From Thiohalomonas sp963783235 (GTDB lineage Bacteria > Pseudomonadota > Gammaproteobacteria > Thiohalomonadales > Thiohalomonadaceae): DNA of 64,000 nt. Location of the stretch: contig CAWAMN010000001.1 of NCBI GenBank assembly GCA_963783235.1, positions 1,302,001-1,366,000 on the forward strand, written 5' to 3'. The translations under genes were made by a program, and so were the position numbers. Positions 34,351-41,892 of this stretch are shown in pieces. The stretch's first letter is position 1; every line of letters begins with the position of its first letter. Below the pieces are notes generated by a model, which worked only from the letters and a program-made list of their open reading frames with translations, was not told the DNA's origin and did no database searches.

Positions 34351-35481
34351 ATGGCCAACAAACAAAAGAATTACCGTATCGGTATTACGGGATCCTACGG
34401 CGGTCTCAACCTGGGGGATGAGGCGATTCTGCAAAGCATCATCGCCCAGTTGCGGGAAGCGGCCAGAGTCGAACTCACCATCTTTTCCCGCAACGCGGAG
34501 GATACTCGCAGCCGCCATCCCGTGGAAAAGGCCGTTACCACGCGACGGCTATCACGCGATGAACTGAGAAAGCTCGTCGAGAGGCTGGACTTGCTCGTCG
34601 TCGGCGGAGGCGGGCTGCTGTTCGATGCCGAAGCACGGACCTTTTTGCGAGAGGCCGCCCTGGCCGAGGAACTGGGCGTGCCCGTGATGGTCTACGCCAT
34701 AGGAGCCGGACCTCTCCGGGACACGACGGTCCAAGCGGCTGTGCGCGACATATTGAATCGCGCTGAAGTCATCACCGTCCGGGAAAACGCCGCACGCCAG
34801 GTTTTGGAAGAAGCCGGCGTCCGGCACGAAATCCAGGTAACGGCAGATCCGGCACTGTTACTGCGACCCGAACCGCTGCCCAAGCAGGCGCTGATGAGTG
34901 AAACCCTCGACCGGGATGGCCCGGTGGTGGGTATGTCGGTACGCGAGCCCGGTGCCGCTGCGCCCGATGTCAGCCAGGATTTTTATCATCAGCTACTCGC
35001 CAACGCAGCCGACTATATCGTGGATCGCTTCGGTGCCCAGGTGGTATTCGTCCCCATGGAACGCGGAGTGCTCGATATGCAGCACAGCCATGCCGTGATC
35101 TCGAAAATGCTGTGCCCCCAAAAGGCCACCGTGCTCAAGGGTGAATACACCTCCGGTCAATTGCTGACGCTGATTGGCCGCTTCGATTTTGCCGTTGGCA
35201 TGCGGCTTCATTTCCTTATCCTTGCCGCCCTCAATCGGGTGCCTTTCGTCGCCCTCCCCTACGCCTCCAAGGTCGGTGGTTTCCTGGAGCAGATGGGCGC
35301 GGAAATGCCCCCCATCGAACGGGTCAATGCCGGACGGTTGCTGGCCCATATCGATCGCTCCTGGGACCGGCGCCGCTCTCTTGCCAATCGCATCAACCGC
35401 ACGATTCCCAAGTTGCAGGACTGCGCCCGCCAGTCTCACCAGATCCTGTTGAAACTTCTGCAACGCGACCCTCCCGACTGA
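34351..35481 (+). CDS. Polysaccharide pyruvyl transferase family protein, CsaB-like
   Basis: 376 residues from the ATG at 34351 with GGAGG 5 bases upstream. Family marks: IGITGSYGGLNLGDEAILQS at the N-terminus, LLVVGGGGLLFDAEARTFLR near 85, VYAIGAGPLRDTTVQ near 114, DPALLLRPE near 165, VVGMSVREPG, and the C-terminal VGMRLHFLILAALNRVPFVA near 284. CsaB-type enzymes add ketal pyruvate to cell-wall sugars or related glycans. No other glycan gene is near; the next gene, 9 bases on, is an FAD oxidoreductase. The substrate is therefore open. Confidence 0.83.
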   Translation: MANKQKNYRIGITGSYGGLNLGDEAILQSIIAQLREAARVELTIFSRNAEDTRSRHPVEKAVTTRRLSRDELRKLVERLDLLVVGGGGLLFDAEARTFLREAALAEELGVPVMVYAIGAGPLRDTTVQAAVRDILNRAEVITVRENAARQVLEEAGVRHEIQVTADPALLLRPEPLPKQALMSETLDRDGPVVGMSVREPGAAAPDVSQDFYHQLLANAADYIVDRFGAQVVFVPMERGVLDMQHSHAVISKMLCPQKATVLKGEYTSGQLLTLIGRFDFAVGMRLHFLILAALNRVPFVALPYASKVGGFLEQMGAEMPPIERVNAGRLLAHIDRSWDRRRSLANRINRTIPKLQDCARQSHQILLKLLQRDPPD

Positions 35482-35490
35482 GAAGATACC

Positions 35491-36954
35491 ATGCCGGTCT
35501 TACCCCGCCCCGACCCGATGCATTCTGTGCCCCTTCCGCTCCGTAAGGCCCAGGTAGGAGGTAGCTGCGATGTGCTGGTTGTCGGGGGCGGGCCGGCCGG
35601 CATCGGGGCGGCCCTGGGCGCAGCGGCCACCGGGGCCCACACCGTCCTGGTGGAGCGCTACGGCTTTCTGGGGGGTAATGCCACGGCGGCTCTGGTGACG
35701 CCGCTGATGTCCTATTTCACCGAGCGCCATCGCCCGGAACGATTGGGCAGCCATACGCTGCTGCCGACCGATCACGGCCCCGGCGAACCGGTGCTGGCGG
35801 GCGTCCTTCGACAGTTCGTCAAACGTCTCCTGGAGCGCGGCGGCGCCATCCCGCCTTCCCAGGAGACGGGCTACACCGTGCCGTTCGATCCGGAGGTCTT
35901 CAAGCAGGCCGCCCTGGAGATGCTGGACGAGGCGGGTGTGCAGTTTCTCTTTCACGCCTTCGCCTCGGGCGTGCTCGGATACGAACAACCGAACGGTGTC
36001 ATCTTCGAGACCAAGTCCGGACCGGTGGTCATCCGCGCCCGCAATGTCGTCGACTGCACGGGCGACGGCGATATCGCCTTCAATGCCGGTGCTCCGTTTG
36101 AAATCGGTCGCGACCCCGATGGCCTGGTCCAGCCCATGACGCTGATGTTCCGTATGGCGGAATTCGAAAGAACCGCCTTCGAGAACTATGCGCGACGACA
36201 CCCACATGAGTGGCGCGGTGTACATGGTTTGTGGGATTTGGTCCGCCGGGCCACGGTGGATGGCGAACTGGACCTGCCCCGTGAGGATGTGCTGTTTTTC
36301 TCCACCCCCCATCCGCGGGAGGTCATCGTCAACAGCACCCGCGTCACACGAGCGGTCCCGCTGCTCGGCACCGATGTGTGGGATTTGAGCTATGCGGAAT
36401 GGGTATCCCGGCATCAGATGCGGCAGATCTCCGCCTTTTTCCGCCACTACGTTCCCGGGTTCAACCAGTCCTATCCGGTGCAAAGCGGTACCGAGGTGGG
36501 GGTGCGGGAGACACGGCGGGTCCTGGGGGACTACCGGCTCACCGAAGACGATGTACTTTCCGCCCGGAAGTTCGATGATGTCGTGGCGCGAAACGCCTAC
36601 CCCATTGATGTGCACAATCCGCGTGGCAGTGGTACCACGGTCAAGCGAGTGCCCGCGGGCGAGGCCTACGACATCCCTCTGCGCTGCCTGCTGCCCCGAG
36701 ACGTGGACAACCTCGTCGTGGCCGGCCGCTGCATTTCCGGTAGCCATGAAGCGCACTCATCGTACCGGGTGATGCCGGTGGCCATGGCCCTGGGACAAGC
36801 CGGCGGGGTCTGTGCGGCACTCGCGACACTCAAAGGGGTGCCCCCCCGGGAACTCGCCCCCGGCGATGTCCAGCGAGAACTGTTACGTCAGGGGGCGGAC
36901 CTGCGGGGTATCGTCCCGGAGCGCGGCAGCGCGGCACCGGTGGAGGCGGGTTAA
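35491..36954 (+). CDS. FAD-dependent oxidoreductase (FAD_oxidored type)
   Basis: 487 residues. FAD-binding Rossmann motif CDVLVVGGGPAGIGAALGAA near 26 followed by VLVERYGFLGGNATAALVTP, a signature of the FAD_oxidored group. VVDCTGDGDIAFNAGAPFEI near 187 and the C-terminal LPRDVDNLVVAGRCISGSHE near 405, with SYRVMPVAMALGQAGGVCAA, complete the FAD site. No signal peptide. It follows the pyruvyl-transferase-like gene after 9 bases, so one transcript is likely. Substrate unknown. Related proteins are found in glycan or organic-acid gene sets, which does not settle it. Confidence 0.83.
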   Translation: MPVLPRPDPMHSVPLPLRKAQVGGSCDVLVVGGGPAGIGAALGAAATGAHTVLVERYGFLGGNATAALVTPLMSYFTERHRPERLGSHTLLPTDHGPGEPVLAGVLRQFVKRLLERGGAIPPSQETGYTVPFDPEVFKQAALEMLDEAGVQFLFHAFASGVLGYEQPNGVIFETKSGPVVIRARNVVDCTGDGDIAFNAGAPFEIGRDPDGLVQPMTLMFRMAEFERTAFENYARRHPHEWRGVHGLWDLVRRATVDGELDLPREDVLFFSTPHPREVIVNSTRVTRAVPLLGTDVWDLSYAEWVSRHQMRQISAFFRHYVPGFNQSYPVQSGTEVGVRETRRVLGDYRLTEDDVLSARKFDDVVARNAYPIDVHNPRGSGTTVKRVPAGEAYDIPLRCLLPRDVDNLVVAGRCISGSHEAHSSYRVMPVAMALGQAGGVCAALATLKGVPPRELAPGDVQRELLRQGADLRGIVPERGSAAPVEAG

Positions 36955-36959
36955 AATGT

Positions 36960-37226
36960 TAACCGCAAAGCTTCCGCTCCTGCTCACGCCCCTCTTCGAA
37001 GACGCAAAGAGCGCAAAGGTAAACAAGATCTAACCGCAGAGGCGCAAAGAACCTGAGTCTTCCTATGCAAACCTCTGCGTGCTCTGCGCCTCTGCGGTTC
37101 AAAAATGGGCCCGCAGGGGCATCATCACTCCCTGTCGGAGCATGGCAACTACATACGGGAAGCCAGAGGCGCAGAGAACTTAGCCTTCCTATGCAAACCT
37201 CTGCGTGCTCTGCGCCTCTGCGGTTA
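36960..37226. repeat. GCAGAGGC-type repeats with a 41-bp perfect direct repeat
   Basis: Region of 9-base-type units built on GCAAAGA and GCAGAGGC: forward arms CCGCAGAGGCGCAAAGAAC at about 37034 and CCAGAGGCGCAGAGAAC at about 37163, each followed by the inverted arm GCTCTGCGCCTCTGCGG. The 41 bases from 37059 to 37099 are repeated exactly at 37185-37225 (starts CTTCCTATGCAAACCTCTGC). So a whole hairpin unit seems to have been duplicated. No gene. Confidence 0.85.
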
Positions 37227-37250
37227 CATCTTTTTCCCTTTGCGGGTTAG

Positions 37251-37512
37251 GGCCTGTTGACGTTTCATCTTCACCACTGCTGGCGGCCATTTTTTCGTCC
37301 AGCGAGGCAGAAGGAGCGTAGTTTGGTTATTCCAAATAAGCGACTGATAACGAAGCTGGGCGGAAAAATGGCCCCAGCCCGAAGGGTTGAGGCTGAAAAT
37401 CCACCACTCTTCGTTGTTCGTCGTTCATTTGGAATAACCAAACTTCTCTCCTCTCGCCTCGATTGGTGAATTTTCAGCCTCAACAGAGGCGAAGATGAAA
37501 CGTCAACAGGCC
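37251..37512. mobile_element. Element E5: 262-bp MITE-like element
   Basis: Perfect terminal inverted repeats of at least 22 bp (GGCCTGTTGACGTTTCATCT plus TC), flanked by TTAG (37247-37250) and CTAG (37513-37516). Inner inverted repeats: GTTGAGGCTGAAAATCCACC against TGGTGAATTTTCAGCCTCAA; AGTTTGGTTATTCCAAAT against its complement; and a looser GGCCATTTTTTCG pair. Same plan as E1 and E3 (outer repeat plus inner hairpins) with different sequence. No transposase frame. Ends 3 bases before the hemN stop codon. Confidence 0.85.
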
Positions 37513-37519
37513 CTAGTAG

Positions 37520-38911
37520 CTAAATAACCTTCGAGAAGCGCCGGTTGGCCTTTTCCCGCAGGTACCGGTCGAACACCATGCAGATGTTGCGAATGAGCAG
37601 CTTGCCGGCCGGTTTCACCTCGATACGGTCGGGACGCAGTTCCAGCAGCCCGTCCTTTTCCATCTGCCGCAGTTCTTCCAACTCCGCGGCGAAGTAATCA
37701 TCAAAGCGGATGCCGTAGGCCTTTTCCGCCTCGGCTTTGTGCAGTACGAAATGGCAGATAAGGTTGGTGATGACCAGCCGGCGCAACTTGTCATCCTGAT
37801 TCAGTTCATAACCCCGGAACACCGCCAGCTTTCCGTCATCGATGCGGCCGTAATAGTCATCCATCGCCTTCAGGTTCTGGGAATAGGTGTCCCCCACCTG
37901 ACTGATGGAGGTGCCGCCCAGCCCCACCAAGTCGCAGTCGGCATGGGTGGAATATCCCTGGAAGTTGCGGTACAGCTGCCGTTGCGCTGGGCCACCGCCA
38001 GCTCGTCGTCGGGCTTGGCGAAGTGATCCATGCCGATGTAGACGTAGCCGGCTGCGCGTGAGCTTATCGATGGTCATGCTGGAGGATATCCAGCTTCTCC
38101 TGCGGTGCCGGCAGATCTGCGGCATTGATACGCCGCTGCGGCTTGAACAGCTCCGGCAGGTGCGCATAGTTGAACACCGACAAGCGATCGGGAGAGATCT
38201 CCATGACTTTGTCGAGGGTACGACTGAAGCTCTCGGCGCTCTGGAAAGGCAAGCCGTAGATCAGGTCGACGCTGATGGACTTGAAACCCTCCGCGTCGGG
38301 CCGCCTCGAGCACCCCCAGGGTCTGCTCTTCCGACTGGATGCGGTTGACGGCCTTCTGCACCCGCGGATCGAAGTCCTGTACCCCCAGACTGATGCGGTT
38401 GAAGCCGAGCTTCCGCAGCAGTGCGATGGTGTCGGTCTGGACCTCCCGCGGGTCGATCTCGATGGAGTACTCACCGCTATCGTCATCATGCAGACTGAAA
38501 GCATTCGCGGGTTTCTTCCATCAGCCCGCGTCATCTCCTCATGGCTGATGAACGTGGGCGTGCCGCCGCCCCAGTGCAGCTGATTGACCGCGCCGGTAGC
38601 CGATCCAGCAGTTCGCCCTGCATTGCGATTTCGCGGTGCAACGTTCGCAGGTAGGGCGCGGCGCGGCTACGGTCCTTGGTGACCACCTTGTTGCAGCCGC
38701 AGTAGAAACAGACCGTATCGCAAAAAGGGATATGGAAGTACAGGGATAGCGGCCGACCGCTCTTGCTGCTTTTTTCGGCCCATTGCCGGTATTCGGCTTC
38801 GCCGAACCCTTCATGGAACTGAACCGCCGTTGGATAGGAGGTATAACGCGGACCCGATTTGTCGTAGCGCTTGATCAAATCGATGTCGAATTCGATGCTC
38901 TGGTTGGTCAT
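37520..38911 (-). pseudogene. hemN: Oxygen-independent coproporphyrinogen III oxidase, multiple frameshifts
   Basis: Radical SAM enzyme of anaerobic heme synthesis. The reading starts well (MTNQSIEFDIDLIKRYDKSG; cluster motif HIPFCDTVCFYCGCNK near 62) but then changes frame about seven times: near 38590, 38527, 38498, 38297, 38075, 38055 and 37982. Between the breaks conserved segments survive in the proper order: NQLHWGGGTPTFISHEEM, DDDSGEYSIEIDPREV, SVDLIYGLPFQSAES, FNYAHLPELFKPQRRIN, GMDHFAKPDDELAVAQR, YRNFQGYSTHADCDLVGLG and the C-terminal LIRNICMVFDRYLRE. Substitutions look few, so the indels are recent or are sequence errors. As written no full protein can be made. Confidence 0.9.
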
Positions 38912-38939
38912 CGGACCTCCTTCCTCAAACGGTTGGGCT

Positions 38940-39257
38940 TCAGGCTTCGTCGACGTCGAGGCCGTTGCGGTGGGTGTGGTTGATCACCGCCAGCAGGTTG
39001 GCAAACGGCAACTGCGACTTGTACTTGTTGGCGATCTCCATGAAAGGCAGGTCTCGGTTTTCGAACTGGTAGCTGCCATCGGCCATTGAGGCGCGCAGCT
39101 TCTTCAATCCCTGCTCCACGGGTTCCAGAAAACGCAGCTGTCCCCCGTCTTCCTCCGTATCGAATTCGTAGCAGGCGCGCAGCTCGTCGACTTCGATGAG
39201 GGCCTGCTCCACAAACCGGACGTACTCCTCGGCGGACTTGGGCTTAAGGCTGTACAT
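38940..39257 (-). CDS. Small conserved-looking protein of unknown function
   Basis: 105 residues from the ATG at 39257, which has GGAGAG upstream at a fair distance; 23 further in-frame codons upstream are not used. Soluble, mostly helical, acidic overall: KPKSAEEYVRFVEQALIEVD, then QLRFLEPVEQGLKKLRASM, and FMEIANKYKSQLPFANLLAV. No cysteines except one, no membrane segment. Located directly upstream of hemN (28-base gap) on the same strand, so it is probably its cotranscribed partner. Family not recognised; function unknown. Confidence 0.72.
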   Translation of the reverse strand: MYSLKPKSAEEYVRFVEQALIEVDELRACYEFDTEEDGGQLRFLEPVEQGLKKLRASMADGSYQFENRDLPFMEIANKYKSQLPFANLLAVINHTHRNGLDVDEA

Positions 39258-39388
39258 TGGGTACTCTCTCCATTCGCTTGGACGGCCTATCGCCGAAATG
39301 GTTGCGGCCGGCATTATAACCAACACCGCTTTTCCGAACTAACCTTGAGACCACGGAGGAACGCCTGGAAATCCTCGAAGGGCTCCTC

Positions 39389-40330
39389 TCAACGGTTTCG
39401 CCGAACCGAAGCGTGCTCCTCGAAAAGGGCATGGTGCTCTGCAAGTGGCTCGGCGGTAAGCAGAAAAACGCCTTGGCCTCCACGCTCGAACTCCAGCCAT
39501 ACAAACGGCACCTCGGGAAGAAGCTCGGCCAGGGCCGGTGCGCTATTGCCGACTTCCACCACCAGAATGCCCTCGGGCTCCAGGTGTTCCGGTGCCTCGC
39601 TCAACATGCGCAGCACCAGGTCGAGGCCATCTTCTCCGGCTTCGAGGGCCAGGGCCGGCTCGTGACGGTACTCCTCGGGCAGGGCGGCCATATCCTCGGC
39701 GTCCACATAGGGCGGGTTGCTGACAATGATGTCATAGCGCTCCCCCCCGAGTCCGTCGAAGAGGTCCGAGTGAACCGCGCGCATCTGATCTTCCAGGCCG
39801 TGCTTCTCGATGTTGATGCGAACCACCTCAAGGGCCCCATCCGAGATATCGCTGGCATCAACCGTGGCATCCGGAAAAGCCAGGGCGCAGGCCGCAGCGA
39901 TACAGCCGCTACCGGTACAGAGATCCAGTACCCGCCCCACCCGCTCCGGATCGATCCAGGGCTCGAACCGCTCCTCGATCAATTCGGCTATCGGCGAGCG
40001 CGGGATGAGGACCCGTTCATCGACATAGAACGGCAGACCGCCAAACCAGGCTTCGTTAGTGAGATAAGGCGCGGGTAGCCGCGTCTGTACACGGCGCGCA
40101 ATCAGCTCCGCCACCGCCTTGCGCTCCTCCGGAAGCAGCCGCGCCTCGAAGTAGGCCTCCGGGATCTGTGGCGGCAGGTGGAGTGCGAACAGCGTCAGAT
40201 AAGCCGCCTCGTCGAAGGCGTTGTCGGTGCCATGGCCGAAGAAGAGCCCCTCCCGGTTGAAGAGACTGGCCGCCCAACGGATCAGGTCCCGGGGCGTAAG
40301 CAGGGTTTCGACGACTTCGTCAATATTCAT
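39389..40330 (-). CDS. prmB: Ribosomal protein L3 N5-glutamine methyltransferase
   Basis: 313 residues. Methylates a glutamine of ribosomal protein L3. SAM site VLDLCTGSGCIAAACALAF near 141, the NPPY signature in YDIIVSNPPYVDAEDMAALP near 204 that binds the glutamine side chain, and the N-terminal helical domain (FFGHGTDNAFDEAAYLTLFA near 31) with LIPRSPIAELI near 109. The N-terminal region separates it from PrmC. Full length. Upstream mog gene on the same strand is 95 bases away. Confidence 0.93.
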   Translation of the reverse strand: MNIDEVVETLLTPRDLIRWAASLFNREGLFFGHGTDNAFDEAAYLTLFALHLPPQIPEAYFEARLLPEERKAVAELIARRVQTRLPAPYLTNEAWFGGLPFYVDERVLIPRSPIAELIEERFEPWIDPERVGRVLDLCTGSGCIAAACALAFPDATVDASDISDGALEVVRINIEKHGLEDQMRAVHSDLFDGLGGERYDIIVSNPPYVDAEDMAALPEEYRHEPALALEAGEDGLDLVLRMLSEAPEHLEPEGILVVEVGNSAPALAELLPEVPFVWLEFERGGQGVFLLTAEPLAEHHALFEEHASVRRNR

Positions 40331-40425
40331 TGTATGTGATCACCGAGAACAGACAGGCCCCGAAAACCTGGAGCGGAGGACAGCGGAAAGCTCACGCCTT
40401 CTTGTGCGGCCAGGCTCTTTGGGGT

Positions 40426-40974
40426 TCACCCTTTCTTTTTGGCGTGCTTGGGACGAAACGCCCCGATCACCGACTCGTCCGTCTCCAGGTAGGGCCCTTC
40501 GATCAGGTCGATGCAATAGGGCACGGCCGGGAAAACACCGTCGAGGCAGTCGGCAATCGCCGACGGCTTGCCAGGGAGATTGATGATCAAGGAACGGCCG
40601 CGAATACCGGCAATCTGCCGGGAGAGGATGGCGGTGGGCACAATCTTGAGCGAGACCGCCCGCATCTGTTCGCCGAATCCGTCCAGCAGTTTGTCACAGA
40701 CCGCCTCGGTGGCCTCCGGGGTGATATCCCTCGGCGCCGGGCCGGTACCGCCGGTGGTGACCACCAGTCCACAGCCTTCGTGGTCGCAGAGCTCACGCAG
40801 CGCGGCCTCCACCTGCTCCTGCTCGTCCGGAACCAGACGCGCCACGGCCTCCCAGGGGCTGGTTAGCGCCCGGTCGAGCCACTCGCGAATCGCCGGGCCG
40901 CCTTGATCCTCATACTCGCCCCGACTGGCACGGTCTGAGACCGTCACGATGCCGATACGTGCCTTCTCACCCAT
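40426..40974 (-). CDS. mog: Molybdopterin adenylyltransferase, Mog/MoaB family
   Basis: 182 residues. Activates molybdopterin by adenylation before molybdenum insertion. MPT-binding motifs: IGIVTVSDRASRGEYEDQGG at the N-terminus, VVTTGGTGPAPRDITPEAT near 71-89, and SLIINLPGKPSAIADCLDG near 128. Longer than MoaB and with the C-terminal segment of Mog, hence the symbol. No other molybdenum cofactor genes nearby. A strong terminator lies just upstream (40987-41019), ending the DUF481 transcript, so mog has its own promoter or depends on read-through. Confidence 0.88.
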   Translation of the reverse strand: MGEKARIGIVTVSDRASRGEYEDQGGPAIREWLDRALTSPWEAVARLVPDEQEQVEAALRELCDHEGCGLVVTTGGTGPAPRDITPEATEAVCDKLLDGFGEQMRAVSLKIVPTAILSRQIAGIRGRSLIINLPGKPSAIADCLDGVFPAVPYCIDLIEGPYLETDESVIGAFRPKHAKKKG

Positions 40975-40986
40975 GAACTGCTCCCG

Positions 40987-41019
40987 AAAAAAACCAACCG
41001 GTATTATAAAGATACCGGT
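40987..41019 (-). terminator. Intrinsic terminator between DUF481 gene and mog
   Basis: Minus strand: ACCGGTAT (41019-41012), 7-base loop, ATACCGGT (41004-40997), then TGG and seven T residues (40993-40987). Lies about 81 bases after the stop of the DUF481 gene. The loop contains TATAAT, but no fitting -35 box was seen. Confidence 0.82.
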
Positions 41020-41100
41020 CGCGGGATACGAGGGCGAGGGAAACCATTTCTGCCGGGGTACCGAGCCCTTGCGCGAATTTCGTTCATCTCCCGAGAGCCC

Positions 41101-41838
41101 CTAGAAATCGATCACCAGGGTGACAGAGGAGATGGTATCGGTATTCTCCGTATATTCGGGGACATCGGTGTTGTGGCGCACCGTGTAGGAGAGCTTGGTG
41201 GCCAGATTGCCGTTGATCTTGAGTTTCAGGGCGGAGACCGACTCCGTGAAGGTATTCCTGTCGCCGGACTCGACGAACAGCTGCTCGGTAAAACGAGCGG
41301 AGGGACTTATCTGCCAAATCAGGTTGCCCGCGCCGCGCAGGATTACCTCGTCTTCGCGCTCGTCACTCTCCTCAGGGAGCGAATGGCGGCCGCCGAAACC
41401 GGCTTCCAGATCAAGTGAGACGCCCGGCTCCTCGTAAACCCGACGGCCATAGCCGAAGGTTTCCGAAATACGATAGTCGTAACCGCTGAACCGGTCGTCC
41501 TCATACCGCACGGTCCCGAACAGGTAGCGGTTTTCGCCGAAACGGTAGTCGGATTTGTGGGCGAAAAGGTACCGTTCCGCGGTGGTCTCGTCCTCGTCGG
41601 AGCTGCGCAGGGCCTCCAGTCGCGTTTCATGGCGCCAGGGGTAGGCCTCATTGCGCAAGGCAAAGCGGGCGTTGAAGCTCTCCGTTTCACTGTTACCGGT
41701 AGTCGCCACGAAACCCACTTCGGCCTCGCCGCTCCAACCCTCCTCTGGCCCCGTCTCCGCCTCCTCTGCCCCACTCACCTGTGCGGCCCCAAGGGCCAGA
41801 ATGGCGCCTATTCGCAGTAGGCAATTGGAAATAGACAT
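41101..41838 (-). CDS. DUF481 family outer-membrane-type beta-barrel protein
   Basis: 245 residues with a signal peptide (cut after about residue 23, QVSGAEEAE) and then repeated amphipathic beta strands: GEAEVGFVATTGNSETESFN, ARFALRNEAYPWRHETRLEA, YLFGTVRYEDDRFSGYDYRI, ending in SSVTLVIDF with a terminal Phe, the outer-membrane assembly signal. DUF481 proteins (YdiY-like) are salt- or acid-induced in some bacteria; role unknown. It lies after the radical SAM gene on the same strand with a 54-base gap, and its transcript ends at the terminator at 40987-41019. Confidence 0.87.
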   Translation of the reverse strand: MSISNCLLRIGAILALGAAQVSGAEEAETGPEEGWSGEAEVGFVATTGNSETESFNARFALRNEAYPWRHETRLEALRSSDEDETTAERYLFAHKSDYRFGENRYLFGTVRYEDDRFSGYDYRISETFGYGRRVYEEPGVSLDLEAGFGGRHSLPEESDEREDEVILRGAGNLIWQISPSARFTEQLFVESGDRNTFTESVSALKLKINGNLATKLSYTVRHNTDVPEYTENTDTISSVTLVIDF

Positions 41839-41892
41839 AGCACCGTAAGAATGGGAAAGCCGGAAGTCTATCAGGAACGAACAACCGCCATT

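Noticed and set aside
37257..37483. Small open frames on both strands inside E5 as a transposase remnant
   Set aside because: They arise from the inverted repeats, carry no DDE-type motif and have no ribosome sites.
40997..41019. TATAAT in the terminator loop as -10 box for mog
   Set aside because: No acceptable -35 hexamer 16-18 bases upstream; the stem with a T tract is explained better as a terminator.
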